NCBI GenBank assembly: GCA_949752795.1
Contig: OX457074.1
Coordinates: 2,183,527 to 2,247,526, forward strand
Direction: 5' to 3'
Origin: Hyperoodon ampullatus
Lineage: Eukaryota; Chordata; Mammalia; Artiodactyla; Ziphiidae
Length of the DNA stretch: 64,000 nt
This document shows, piece after piece, positions 54,901-64,000 of the stretch (position 1 is the first letter of the stretch; every line of letters begins with the position of its first letter). The position numbers and the translations under genes are program-made. The notes under the pieces were generated by a model. It had not been told where the DNA came from, searched no databases, and worked only from the letters and a program-made list of their open reading frames with translations.

Positions 54901-57900
54901 CGCCTCCCCTCCACCGAGGTAATCTGGAAGCCCCAAACCCTGCCTTCTGGGGCTTCCTAGCCATTCCAGAGCCCTGGATTTAGGAGCTGGGAGGACTGGA
55001 AAACGGGGAGCGAGACAGCGTGTGCGTGTGTGTGTGTGTGTGCGTGTGTGTGTGTGCGTGTGTGTGCGTGGGTGTTGGAATGAGTGCCTGGCAGCTGGGG
55101 AGGAGGCGTGTGCAGCCTTGCGTGGGGGCAGAGGAGTGGGACGCGTGTGTGGGTCTGGGCGCCTGCGGGTGTGTGCGCACCACGTACTAGTGTCCACAGC
55201 CGCTGGGGACCAGGGGTGTGAACAAGGCAAAGGCCCTGTGAGGAGGGGAGAGGGGGCAGACGTGCCCTCCATCTCTCTGGAAGCTGCCTGTGGGGGGGCA
55301 GTGGGCACGGCCCTGATCCAGGCCGACCTGGGTCCCATTGCTGGCGGTGCCACTCAGGTTCCCGTGTGTGAAGTGGGCTTCGTAGCAGCAGGCGTGGATT
55401 AGAGGAGATGATGCTGGTGGCCGGTCTCTGCTCTGATTACGTAAGTGGTGGCTGAGGGGTTCAATGGCAGGGTTTGGCCCTGGGCGCCCGGAACCTGTGA
55501 GGCGGTCATTCTTTTCAAGGACAAGGCCTGGGTTTGGGGTCTGCACACCTTTTGCTGATGCAGCGGAAGTTCATAAGAAGGTGCTGGTGATACCCCCTGC
55601 CATCCACTTCCCTGCACCCCTGCAAAGGCTCTACTGGTGACAGGAGTGACTCGCTGTCATGATTCTACTCTGCAATAATCACTCAACCCTCCATTTTCTC
55701 GAAGTACATCCCCACCGACTGCACGCCCTTCCTCAGGCTGTCTTTCTCTCCTGAGAGGAGGCAAGGTTGCCCCTCTGTGCCCCCACAGTACTAGCCATCA
55801 AACAATCTCTGTAAAGGAAATCTACTCTCCCACTGACTTGCTCTGTGAGCTTAGAAATCTCTGACTCCTGGTCACTGTCCCAGAATGCAGTTCTCTCCCT
55901 TCCCTTCGAGAACGCAGCCTCCAGATCACACAGCCTGGGCTGGAATCCTGGCTCTACCAACTATTACCTGAATGAGCCCACACAAGTTTCTTACTCTCTG
56001 AACCTCAGTTTCCTCATCTACAAAATGGGGATAATAACAAGGCCGACTTCATCAGGTTGTTGTGAAGTTAAGTGAGTTAATACGTGGACACGCTTAGAAC
56101 AGCTCCTGACGGCCAGCAGGCCCCCCAGGCATGTCTGCTTCTGTCATCGTCATCACTATTATTACTACACTGTGAAGAGGACCTCCGCCACAGCACATCA
56201 TCTTTGTCCTGGAGGTGCTCTCGCCAGAAGTTCGCAGACATCACTCACGCTTAGAGAGTTCCGTGTACCTTCACATCCAGCAGTGGCATCTGACCCTTAG
56301 AAACAGAACGGATCCCCATTTTACAGATGAGGAAGCCGAGGCTCAGAGGGGCCATGTGGTTGGCCAAACATTAAGTGTCTAGCAAGCAGCAAAGCCAAGC
56401 CTCAGAGTCAGGCATGCCGGCGCCACACCCAGGGCTTTCCTCTACCTTCCAGTCACTTCCAAAACCAGTTCCCACGACACCCAGTCTGTCCGGTTGAAAT
56501 AATACATCAGGTTTGTTTAGAGCCAGGACTTCTCCACTTGCCCACAGTGACTCCTGCCTGGAACCTTCCCCAGCTGAATAGAAACTCCATTAGCTGTTGC
56601 CACAGATTAACTAGTACCTCTGCTCCTACCGAGGGCAGGTGCTCAGGGCTTGTCCATTTCCAAAGGGGAGGTTTTGTTCCTCACTCAACAGACTGAGGCT
56701 AGTGGGCCTCTTGCCAGGCTCTCTGATAGGTCGTCCCCCTCCTCTCCTGCAAACTCTCCCCACCTCCGCCGCCTCCATCATCCAAGCTGGCAAGGGGGTT
56801 CCCCTGGATAGGGAGGTCTGCCCTCCCCCACAGGCAGCCGCCTCAGAGAGTCCTTCCTTCCCTCAGACCACAGTCTCTCTTGCTGCAGCTGATGCCCATC
56901 CTCTGGAAACAATCTCAGCAGGCGGTCTCTTCAGTGTGTCAGCACACTGGAGCAATACCTTGGCCTGCCCCCCTCTAAGTGGGTCATGCACTGGGAAGTA
57001 TTCCCTTTCGTCTAACTTCACTCCCTCCTGCTGTTGCTGGACATGACTTCCCAGCTTCGAGGGAAGAATAACGTCAGGCCAAGCCCCCCACGCGTGTAAC
57101 TGAGTTTCAGGAAGGGACTCTCTGGGCCTCGGGGGCATCGCGGGCAGTTCAGCAGCTCCCTGCCCTCCCTCCCCACATCCCCTGACTCTTCTAGGAACAT
57201 GGTGTCCAGGGAGGGGCCTGAGAAGCCTTGTCCTGCAGTCAGGGACCAGCTGGAGAGGCAGCCAGGTCACTCAGCTGGACAGAGCTGGAGGAGGGCTGGG
57301 GAGAACAGATGGCACCTTCCGTCCCTCCCCATGCCTTCCACACTGCCTGGTGGCAGGAAATGCCAGTTGGCTCAGAGGTCTTGGATCTCTAAGGGACAGG
57401 GCCCAGCGAGGGGTGACCTTGTTGGGCTACATGCAAATCAGGCTCCGCCCTCTGTGCCCCCATCCCCCTTCACCGCTTGCACTCACAGCACTACACCCAC
57501 CAGTGAGTGCTCAGATGCCCTGGCTGGGCCCTCTCCGGCCTCTGCACCTTTGCACAAGCAGTTCCTTTGGCCTGGAACACCCTTCCCTCCCTTCTAGGTC
57601 AGGGTTCAGTGAGGCGCCCTGTCAGGCCCAGTGACACGTCACCTCCTCTCTGCGTCCACTTCAACGTCCCCACAACGTTCTGGTTCAGCTGAAATTCACT
57701 GTGCACAGAACACGTGCCTGGTCCCTCCTTACCTTACCCTCGTTTAATCAGAGTAAGTCATGCATATGCATATTCATGCATAGAAAAAAGCTGGAGGGGC
57801 ATGAAGAAAGGGCACTTACAAAACCTTAACAGTGTTTGCTTAAGGGGTGGAGTAGTGCTTGGCATTCCCTTTTATCTACTTTTCTGTGTTCTCCAAATGC

Positions 57901-60900
57901 CAACGTGAACACGTCATACTTCTGCAACAAGGGGAAAAAACCCAAATCAATGTTACTTTAAACTAATACTTTGCGTTTAATTTAAATAAAGTTAACTTTT
58001 CAGCAGCTTTACTGCTCCTGCCACTATGTAGCTCTTAGTTGGCCCTCTTGTACCCTCCCCGTGCGATCACAGGCTCCCTGAGGGCAGCTGCTGCCTGTTT
58101 AACCTCACACGGCCCTGGGCTCGAAGTAGGTGTGGATGCCGCGAATCCAAAAGGAAACCACAGCCATGCCCCACCTGCCACAGCCAGAAGCAAGGGCAGA
58201 AGATTTCTGCACACATGCCACTGAAGATCAACCATGATTACGCATTTACATACCCAGTTACACAGCAACTTCTTGTTCCTTCTTCATGTGACTGGCCTCT
58301 GGCTAATGTCATTCAGTTACTTATCCCTGGACAGAATTTTTGAGTAAACTTTACTGAGGATTTCTCTCTGCTACTGCTGCTCTGTGCAATAAACGTTTGG
58401 TCTTTGCCCATCCAAAGCTCTTTGGAGTTGGTACTGTGCCATCATTGCGTCTATTCGAGTGTTTTCCAACATCCAAAACACGCTGACTTGTTTGGATTAT
58501 ATAATTTGAAGATTAGCTTCTTCCTGTTTCTGCTTCCCACAAAGTTGCCTCAGGTAAATACTATCCAATAGGGGCTAGATTTTCAGGACCAGGGCTGGTG
58601 GCAAATGCTGACATTAGCCTGATTTGGGTTTTTGGCTGTGAAAATGGTGATTTCCTAGGCGGATCCTATGTTTCCAGAGAATGGAGGGTGGTGAGTATAG
58701 GGCTGTCCCATAGACATGGAAGCCGAGCTTGATCTGAGTCCCTGCTCTGGCCTAAGATTCCCACTTGACCGTAGGAACTCCCCTACCTCTCGGAGTCCCT
58801 GTGCCTCTCCTCTTTCCCCACCTCCCTCAAGGTTCCTGGGAGCAGGGGGCATCTGACAATGGGGTGGGAGGTGCGGGGACCTATTCAGGGGTCTCACCAG
58901 CTCTGTACCAGCTGCACCGAGGGTGTGCTCAGCACCCGGTCGGGAAGCAGGTTGATCTCTTTCATGATGTTGGCCAGGCGCACAGGCAACTCCTGCCTGA
59001 GGAAGGTGAATGAGGTTTTCTCACAGGCATTGCTGGACCCTGGTGGGAGAGGGAAGGGTGAGCTCACAGAGTTACAAAGCACTGGAGCCAGAGGACATCT
59101 TGAGGGGGGGCGGGGTCAGGTCACTAAATCCTTCATTTCCTGAGGGTTCAGAAGAGAAGAGATGGAGGCATGGGACAAGGAGCCTTTCCTGACCCCTGCA
59201 CTGACCACCACACCACCCAGCCTAACCCTTAGGGAGGTTGCATCCTCTCCCTGCCCCCAGCTGAACCCTGCTTGCCTTCAGCCACAGGGAAAAGGGCCAT
59301 CCTGGGCCCACTGGGAGCTGCCTCCAGCCCAAGTTATCTCACTTCTTCTCTTTCTTTCCCTCCTAGTAGATACTCACTTTGGGGGGGTTGATCCAGGTGG
59401 GCGAAGGGCCTGGGAAATCCATCCCCACCTTGGGATGAGCTCCCCCTGGCTGAGGGAAGCTACGCTCGGACCACCGCAGCTGCAGGGTCCCGGCATCATC
59501 TCTGGCCCAGCTGGTCTTTATGCCCATTGTAGAGCTGCCCTGTGTTAATGCCCGCCCACCTGTGAGGTAGGCAGGGCCTGAGAACTGGGGCCCAGATACT
59601 TTGATCCTTGGTGTGGCTTGAAAATGAAGAGGGAGTAGGGGACTGAATGACGCCATGGCCTGGAGTCAGGAGACCCGGGTTCTAAGTCCAGGTTCTGCTT
59701 TTAACCGTCATCCAGTGCATGTCACCATCCTTCTGGAGGTCTGTTTCCCTCACTGAACTCCAAGTGGGGGACCAAACTCTACTGTGAGCCCCTCCCTGCT
59801 GTGACAGTTCTGTTAACTGGGGTCCAGTCTGGACTGGACAGATGCTGGGGGCTGGGAGTGGGCTCAGGAGGCTTTCCTACATGGGGGGAGCTCAAACAGG
59901 GAGGGGGGCAGGCGGAACAGGTGCCCTGTGTCCTGGCTGCCACCTCCCCGCCCCGTCCCATCAGTGACACAGCTGTAACCTAAGCCAGGCTCTGTCTCCT
60001 CAACGCTTGAGAGACCTGGGCAACCCCTCTTGATCTCCAGCTGGCACCATGGAAATTCCGTGTGAACAGACAGGGTCCACACAATGCCTGTTTCAGTCCC
60101 CACGTTGGCACAGCCTTGCCACCCCCAGAACACTGATGGTAGGCGACCCTGGCCCAGGAACCCAGGGGGCAGCCAAGGATGGGTACAAGCTACCTGACTC
60201 CATCTCATGGTGCCCCGGACCCCTGCCCAGCTGGGGTAAGACGGCCAGGCCACAGCAGGTTTGATCTGCAAGTGTCCGTGCCCTCTAGGACAGCCGGGAG
60301 CCAGCTCCTTCAGTGGGCGGAGGTGTACCGGCCAGGGCCTCTCTCCTGTTGACTCATCTGAAAGAGCCCCCTCCCCCAAACGACCCCTCCACGCCCACCC
60401 CCGCGCAGGTCTCCTTCCAGATGGCTGCACCTCCCGGTGCTGCCCTGTTACTCCCACCAGCATCCTCCTCATTTCCTCTCTGACCTTCGCTTTTAGAGTC
60501 GCCAGGACAGCCCCCCCGTAACCCTCCAGTGCCTGGTTACAGCCTCCTGCTCCGACAGCACCGCCTCCCTGCCCTTTCCTCTCCAAGACCCCTCACAAAG
60601 CCCGGGAAGACATCTTGGACCCTTCCTTCTCAGTGCCCCCCCCCTCCCGCTAACAGCTCAGTCACGGTGCCCTTAACTCTTTCAAGCCCGGCGGCCGGCC
60701 CCTGCCTCCCCGTTAACCCTTTCCTGTCTGGACCCCTGCAAGCAAACCTTCCCTGTCACTCGGCCTCCCTTACCCTCCTTGTTAATCCTTCCGGGCCAGG
60801 ACTCCTTCACTCCACCCCCACCCCCCGCGGGCCCTCGCTGCCAGCCGCCTCCCGCCCACTTGTACCGAAGTCCAGAAACTGCTTCATGGAGAGCGGGGAC

Positions 60901-60983
60901 GGGGAGAACTTGCTGAAGTGCTCGATGTACTTGGGCGCCCCTGCCAGGGACGCATTCTTCAGCAGCGCGCGGAGCCAGCGCAT
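45765..60983 (-). CDS. PDK2: Pyruvate dehydrogenase kinase isozyme 2, mitochondrial (eleven exons)
   Basis: PDK2 phosphorylates serines of the PDH E1-alpha subunit in the mitochondrial matrix, shutting off pyruvate oxidation; it docks on lipoyl domains of E2. Minus-strand exons in order: 60866-60983, 58898-59039, 51802-51873, 51269-51453, 50720-50809, 50438-50515, 47750-47826, 47561-47659, 47282-47389, 46498-46611, 45765-45905. Sum 1224 bases, 407 residues, the human length as I recall it. Visible: short N-terminal targeting sequence ([12 protein letters not shown]); N-terminal helical bundle (about 30-190) with RNRHND at about 120-125; GHKL-type ATP site with N-box ELFKNAMRA (N255), G1 box DRGGG (from D290), G2 box GFGYGLP (325-331); and the C-terminal DW motif at 390-391 needed for dimer and E2 interactions. 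All catalytic motifs are intact and phases agree. Confidence 0.97.
46498..46611 (-). CDS. PDK2: PDK2 exon 10
   Basis: Residues 324-361: [20 protein letters not shown] and [12 protein letters not shown]2 box of the ATP site. 38 codons, phase 0 at both ends. Confidence 0.97.
46612..47281 (-). other. PDK2: PDK2 intron 9
   Basis: Mostly purine-rich on the plus strand around 47010-47100. No repeat family or gene recognised. Confidence 0.6.
47282..47389 (-). CDS. PDK2: PDK2 exon 9
   Basis: Residues 288-323: [20 protein letters not shown] to GTGGTPL; G1 box and the start of the ATP lid. Acceptor cccccag, donor CTG|gtgaga. Confidence 0.97.
47561..47659 (-). CDS. PDK2: PDK2 exon 8
   Basis: Residues 255-287: [20 protein letters not shown] and [11 protein letters not shown]; starts with N-box asparagine 255. 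Phase 0 at both ends. Confidence 0.97.
47750..47826 (-). CDS. PDK2: PDK2 exon 7
   Basis: [20 protein letters not shown] and LFELFK, residues about 229-254, leading into the N-box. Acceptor ctggcag, donor AAG|gtgagg. Confidence 0.96.
47930..48275. repeat. Degenerate ATCC tetranucleotide array
   Basis: Many CCATCCAT, TCCATTCAT and CATCCGT words with interruptions over about 350 bases; GGAT-rich on the PDK2 sense strand. Confidence 0.85.
48970..49081 (+). mobile_element. L2 LINE remnant, left part
   Basis: CTGCCTTCCCGTCCCCTTGC and 'aatgacctcctaactggtc' follow the L2 3' region; it continues on the far side of the SINE at 49097. Confidence 0.6.
49097..49302 (-). mobile_element. CHR-related SINE, antisense, inserted into L2
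   Basis: Poly-T start, reverse-complement SINE body and head (GGGTCGAACCTGGGCCCCC, GAGGCTTAACCACCGCGCC). Flanked by CCTCTAAATATCTTT (49082-49096) and CCTCTAGATACCTTT (49303-49317), a diverged duplication. Confidence 0.85.
49318..49500 (+). mobile_element. L2 LINE remnant, right part
   Basis: 'ctcagatcctgtcatc', CCTCCAGTGGCTTTCTGCTG and CACACTGGTCCTTCTGG match the L2 3' region in order. Confidence 0.7.
49754..49973 (-). mobile_element. Young CHR SINE with perfect 16-base TSD
   Basis: T-rich start (TTTATTTATTTATT), CHR body with many intact CpG sites (GCTCCGGACGCGCAGGCTC) and tRNA-like head (CGAACCCGTGTCCCCTGC). GGGTAGCCAGCTTTAA occurs at 49738-49753 and 49974-49989 without a mismatch. Same strand as PDK2, inside intron 6. 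Confidence 0.93.
50060..50290 (+). mobile_element. L2 LINE remnant, 3' end
   Basis: CACTTATCATGACCTGAG, GTAAGCTCCGTGGGAACGGG and ACTGCTTAATAAATATTTA follow the L2 3' terminus. Confidence 0.75.
50438..50515 (-). CDS. PDK2: PDK2 exon 6
   Basis: [20 protein letters not shown] and EIQEIN, residues about 203-229. Acceptor ctctcag, donor G|gtgagg. Confidence 0.96.
50720..50809 (-). CDS. PDK2: PDK2 exon 5
   Basis: [20 protein letters not shown] and SVSEVVK, residues about 173-203. Acceptor cccgcag, donor G|gtgagc. Confidence 0.96.
50810..51268 (-). other. PDK2: PDK2 intron 4
   Basis: Includes an AT-rich stretch around 51000-51200 unlike the GC-rich surroundings; family not recognised. Confidence 0.55.
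51269..51453 (-). CDS. PDK2: PDK2 exon 4
   Basis: [37 protein letters not shown] and [13 protein letters not shown], residues about 111-173. Holds the conserved RNRHND block. Acceptor cgtcgcag, donor A|gtgagc. Confidence 0.97.
51802..51873 (-). CDS. PDK2: PDK2 exon 3
   Basis: [20 protein letters not shown] and TLSQ, residues about 87-111. Acceptor cacacag, donor CA|gtgagt. Confidence 0.97.
53650..54100 (-). mobile_element. Two antisense MIR remnants
   Basis: At 53650-53860: 'cccccttttgcagacaagg', CAGCTCAGAGAGGGCAGGTAA and GGATTCCAACCCAGGTCTG. At 53900-54100: 'ccagcatttactgg', TTTAACCTCCACAATGACCC and CATTTTACAGATGAGGAAG. Both follow the antisense MIR order. Confidence 0.75.
55019..55075. 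repeat. GT-rich imperfect microsatellite
   Basis: Runs of GT broken by GC steps (GTGTGCGTGTGTG), within PDK2 intron 2. Confidence 0.9.
55925..56125 (+). mobile_element. MIR SINE remnant
   Basis: GGCTGGAATCCTGGCTCTACC, AACCTCAGTTTCCTCATC, CAAAATGGGGATAATAAC, GTTGTTGTGAAGTTAAGTGA and CGCTTAGAACAGCTCCTG in full MIR order. Confidence 0.9.
57440..57760 (+). mobile_element. L2 LINE remnant
   Basis: CCTCTGCACCTTTGCACAAG, GTTCCTTTGGCCTGGAACAC and GTGACACGTCACCTCCTCTC are typical L2 3'-region words in the correct order. Confidence 0.75.
58898..59039 (-). CDS. PDK2: PDK2 exon 2
   Basis: [35 protein letters not shown] and SVQLVQSW, residues about 40-87, part of the lipoyl-domain-binding helical bundle. 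Acceptor cccaccag, donor TG|gtgaga. Confidence 0.97.
59040..60865 (-). other. PDK2: PDK2 intron 1
   Basis: About 1.8 kb. A sense MIR lies near 59650-59790 (GAGTCAGGAGACCCGGGTTC); the rest is unique, pyrimidine-rich on the plus strand near the CpG island. Confidence 0.6.
60866..60983 (-). CDS. PDK2: PDK2 exon 1 with start codon
   Basis: [20 protein letters not shown] to MKQFLDF, residues 1-39 plus one base. The ATG (60981-60983) has a strong context (GCCGCCATGC). The basic, acid-poor N-terminus fits a mitochondrial presequence. Donor G|gtacaa. Confidence 0.96.
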
Positions 60984-61340
60984 GGCGGCGGCGGCCGCGC
61001 CTCGGGCTCGAGCTCCGGTCCCCGCGCGGGCAGCGCTGGCGCTCCGTTCGGCCCAGGTGGGCCCAGCGCCGCAGCAGCCGCCTACTCCCCACCCTGGCCC
61101 TGGCGGGGCTCCGAATCCCGGCCAATCGGCTCGTCGCGGCGCCCCGACGTTGCCAATGGCGGCTCACAAACAACTCCCGGAGAGCCAGTAGCCTCTCGCC
61201 CCGGCACGTGGCTGCCCCTGGGCCCACCCCCTTAACCCGTTGTTTACCTGGAGCGGCCTGGTGTTTTCGAGAGGCCGCGCCGAGAGCCCGCCTCCCGGGC
61301 GTCACCACGCGCTCTCCTCCTCCACGCCTAGCCCGGGTTA
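60984..61340 (-). promoter_or_regulatory. PDK2: PDK2 CpG-island promoter and 5' leader
   Basis: CpG-dense DNA around and upstream of exon 1, with no upstream ATG on the PDK2 strand in about the first 150 bases before the start codon. The transcription start is not determined. Confidence 0.6.
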
Positions 61341-61901
61341 ACCCCTCCCTCCCCAGAGGCCCGTTATTCCCTTTCCTCTTACACTCCTTCCTTTCCCCGC
61401 TCCCTCCCTGAATCTCCTTCACTTGCCTTCCCTGAGATTGTCCGGGTAGCTTTCAACGCATTCCTTTCCTCCCAAAGGGGTCTGATTCACCTGTCCCGAA
61501 TTCCACACACCTGCTCTCCCTCAGGGGGTCTGGTGGGTTTCCAGTCCTGATGAGTGACCCAGACTGTGAATGTTTGCTAACTTCGGGTTCGGGATGCAAG
61601 CCCACGCTAACCCTCATATAGATGTGCAACCCACCCACTTCCACAAATATCCAAGCGCTCAGGAAAAGGCGGCATTTTGCTCTTCCAGTTAAAAAACACC
61701 CAACCCCCTAACTAACGCCTAGCGGCGGCTACAATAAACTTTTCAAAACACTTTTATTTTATTACTCCCCACTCATTTGACCTGAGAAAGCAACCTTTTC
61801 CCCACTGGGCTTCCTTAGAGAAAGGTCCTTTAAGGTGATTTGTGCTGGAGGCCGAGAGCACACCCTTGCCCAGCAGCCTGGCTCTCTCGTGGGAACATAG
61901 C

Positions 61902-61917
61902 GCGCCCTCTTGTGGCC
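61902..61917 (-). promoter_or_regulatory. CTCF-like motif upstream of PDK2
   Basis: Minus strand reads GGCCACAAGAGGGCGC, a strong match to the CTCF core, about 0.9 kb upstream of the PDK2 ATG and outside the island. Confidence 0.5.
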
Positions 61918-62189
61918 GAACGCGGTAAGTCCTGTTCCCCCCACCCCTCCCGCTTGCCCCTTTGAGGCGTTTTTCACCCTTCAGTCCTTGTCTGGCACTC
62001 ACCAAGTGCCTAATAGGTGCTAGGCTTATATGCTGGGAACGGGAAACATAGACAGGATTCGGACATGGTCTTTTTCCTTGATTATTTCATTTCTCAGTTT
62101 GAGAGAGAGCTGCATAAGTAAATAATAGTTATAACAGAATGCAATTACAGCCAATGCAGAGCTATGTGCAAGGCTTCCCAATGGAAGGG

Positions 62190-62330
62190 ACTCTCTTAGC
62201 TGAATGAATAATAACCTATGTGCCAGGCACTGTTTGCATGCATCATCTCATTTAATTCTCCAGACAGCTCTACTGTGCTACTATTATCCCCATTTTATAG
62301 ATGAGGAAAGAGGTTCAGGGCTCATTTTCA
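62190..62330 (-). mobile_element. MIR SINE remnant
   Basis: CTATGTGCCAGGCACTGTTTG, TCATCTCATTTAATTCTC and TATCCCCATTTTATAGATGAG in antisense MIR order. Confidence 0.85.
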
Positions 62331-62394
62331 ACTGCAAATCTGAAGGTGTTACTTCTCTTGCTCACGGCCTTTTGATGGCTCTCCACTTCTTACT

Positions 62395-62790
62395 GGAGCC
62401 TTTCTAGCTCTCACATGATCTGATTTGGCTTAACTCTCCAGCCTCATCTCTCCACATTCCCTGCTCAACTCCCCGCCATACTTATCTACTGCCTTGAAAC
62501 AGCCTCCAATCTCCCCGCTGTTGCAAATGCTGTCTCTTACCCATGGATCATTCTTTCTTCTCACTTTCACCTACCCATTCTTCAGGCCCCTGACCCCCCA
62601 GGCTGGGTTATGGGCTCTCTCCAAAAGTTCCTTAGGCCTCCTGATCTAGCACTATTTTAGCTCTTATCACACCAAGTCGTAATCATCTGACTCATCTGTC
62701 TCCCCAACTAGACTTTAAGCTCCACAAGGGCAGGGCTGTATTGGTCTTATTCACCACTCTGTCTCCAGCACCAGGCACAGCACCCAGCAC
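62395..62790 (+). mobile_element. L2 LINE remnant
   Basis: CTCTCCAGCCTCATCTCTCC, 'gcccctgaccccccaggctggg', AGACTTTAAGCTCCACAAGG and 'tctgtctccagcaccaggcacag' follow the L2 3' end closely. Confidence 0.85.
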
Positions 62791-64000
62791 AGTGAACGGA
62801 AAAGAAGGAGAAAAAAGAAGTTGGGGTCACTGGGAAGACAGGCCACAGAGGTATCAGGGAGGACCACAGAACATCCCTCAGGCTAGCAATTAGGTCATTG
62901 ACAATGTTGGTGAGTGCAGTCTTCAAGCTGCCCAGAAGAGTGTATGAAATACTATATGTAAAAAGCCAAGCCCTGTGCCTGGCACACAGTAAATAGTTAA
63001 TAAATAGCAGCTATTACTATTATTATCAAAATTAAAGTAACAAGGAAAAGGCCATGACCTCTGAGGCTACATGTAAGCGACAAAAAGAGATTTCCCATGA
63101 TCGTCCCCTTAGAGCTGGACTTCCATAATGGGGCTCTGAGCTTGGATTAAATTCCTCCTGCAGAGATCGCTGAAGGGTGGTAATGGGAGTGGTGTGGTGT
63201 GGTGTATCAGTCAAGCTAGGTTAGGTGATGCGACGTAACAAAACCCCCCAAATTCCCAAATTTCCCACTAAATGTACAACGTGGGTTGGTGGGGGGCTCT
63301 CAAGGACTCAGACTGACAAAGCTTTATCTCAACACAGGCTTCCACAGCAGCAGAGTTGGGAGAAGCAGACCTGGGAGAGTCTCACCCAGCAATTAACTGT
63401 CTCAGCCCAGAACTGAGCCCCTTCCCTCTGGCTGACAACCCATCGGCCGGAATGGCCTCATATGGCCTCATCCAACCAGGAGGGCCCAGGAACTGCAGTC
63501 CAGCCCTGTGACCAGAGAAGAGAATTACCTTATGGATTCTTTTAGTGATATAAAAGCCAAGACCCTCTTCTGAAACTGTTCAGAGGTGCTGCAGCTCCAA
63601 GGAGCTCAAGAAGCTTGGCATTAGAAAGGGTCCTTTTCTATAAAGTGGACATTGCTGCATCTCTGCCAGTATGTTTCTTTCATGAAAGGGTAGCTGCACC
63701 AGTCCTGAAAAATGACTACTTATTCTCACAACTGTGTGTGTGAGACAGACGGTGTGTTCTTATCCAAATAGGTGCTCACAGGAGGTGGGGGGGCTGGGCC
63801 TGGGCCTGTGAAGCTGGCCAGAGGGATGTGGAGATCCCACTTCTTTCTTCAGCAGGAAGTGGTTGCAAAGGACTGGACCGAGCTGCACGGAACTCTGCTC
63901 AACCTGAGCTGGGCTTTGGCAGCCCACACGTGTATTATTCCTGGCCCAGTGAATAACCCAGATTCTAGAAAACAAACTGAGGTCTCCAGTTACTGGTTCT

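Larger units (their letters stand above)
51874..58897 (-). other. PDK2: PDK2 intron 2 (7 kb)
   Basis: The longest PDK2 intron. It contains an L2 piece (about 52940-53035), MIRs (53045-53270 sense; 53650-53860 and 53900-54100 antisense; 55925-56125 sense; 56300-56410 antisense), a GT-rich tract (55019-55075) and a longer L2 (57440-57760). No coding exon or RNA gene is recognised. Confidence 0.65.
61341..64000. other. DNA upstream of PDK2
   Basis: No exon recognised. It holds a CTCF-like motif (61902-61917), an antisense MIR (62190-62330), an L2 remnant (62395-62790) and MIR/L2-like tail sequence near 62940-63030 (GTGCCTGGCACACAGTAAAT). From about 63050 to the end I recognise nothing; ITGA3, expected next by synteny, is not seen. 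Confidence 0.5.

Noticed and set aside
60682..61422. 246-codon minus-strand open frame overlapping PDK2 exon 1
   Set aside because: It is in a different frame from PDK2, crosses the exon 1 donor and consists of arginine/glycine-rich CpG-island translation.
61341..64000. Search for the ITGA3 3' end
   Set aside because: Synteny predicts it nearby, but this stretch is MIR, L2 and unique DNA with no integrin-like coding sequence.

Overview
The window is nuclear DNA from a mammal, most likely a whale or dolphin. It holds three multi-exon genes with GT-AG introns. The youngest interspersed repeats are tRNA-derived SINEs of the CHR type, typical of cetaceans and their close relatives, and several still sit between clear target-site duplications (TSDs). 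Older MIR, L2 and L1 remnants fill much of the rest. The gene order PPP1R9B - SAMD14 - PDK2 is, from memory, that of human 17q21.33, read here in the opposite orientation. The flanking genes expected by synteny (SGCA before position 1, ITGA3 beyond 64000) are not visible.

Layout. 1-9400: intergenic DNA with a CpG-rich left edge, a dead RPS17 retrocopy (about 790-1285), a decayed L1 (1297-3890), a cluster of SINEs in both orientations (3907-4801), a CA microsatellite and MIR remnants. 9400-26060: PPP1R9B (spinophilin/neurabin-2) on the plus strand; ten coding exons rebuild an 818-residue protein. 26060-29900: intergenic DNA with one SINE. 29200-43240: SAMD14 on the plus strand, with a CpG-rich promoter beside long pyrimidine tracts, a proposed non-coding first exon near 30.2 kb, and nine coding exons giving 417 residues. 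43240-44510: short gap between convergent genes. 44510-61000: PDK2 on the minus strand; eleven exons give 407 residues, and exon 1 lies in a CpG island. 61000-64000: upstream DNA with MIR and L2 remnants and a CTCF-like motif.

Function. Spinophilin targets protein phosphatase 1 to actin-rich sites such as dendritic spines. SAMD14 is a SAM and coiled-coil protein. PDK2 is a mitochondrial kinase that switches off the pyruvate dehydrogenase complex. PDK2 has no evident functional link to the other two. PPP1R9B and SAMD14 do look related: neurabin-1 carries a C-terminal SAM domain that spinophilin lacks, and SAMD14, next door on the same strand, ends in a SAM domain and basic coiled coil very like neurabin-1's tail. 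This suggests an ancestral neurabin-type gene that split in two.

I found no unknown biological system. The points most worth checking are the possible PPP1R9B/SAMD14 gene split, upstream ORFs in both leaders (one overlapping the spinophilin start), an E-box/GATA-like composite in SAMD14 intron 1, four CTCF-like motifs in one orientation, a degenerate tandem motif shared by two genes, and a palindromic two-way poly(A) signal between the convergent genes. Splice junctions were placed by eye from GT/AG sites, phase and remembered mammalian orthologs; transcription start sites are inferred only.
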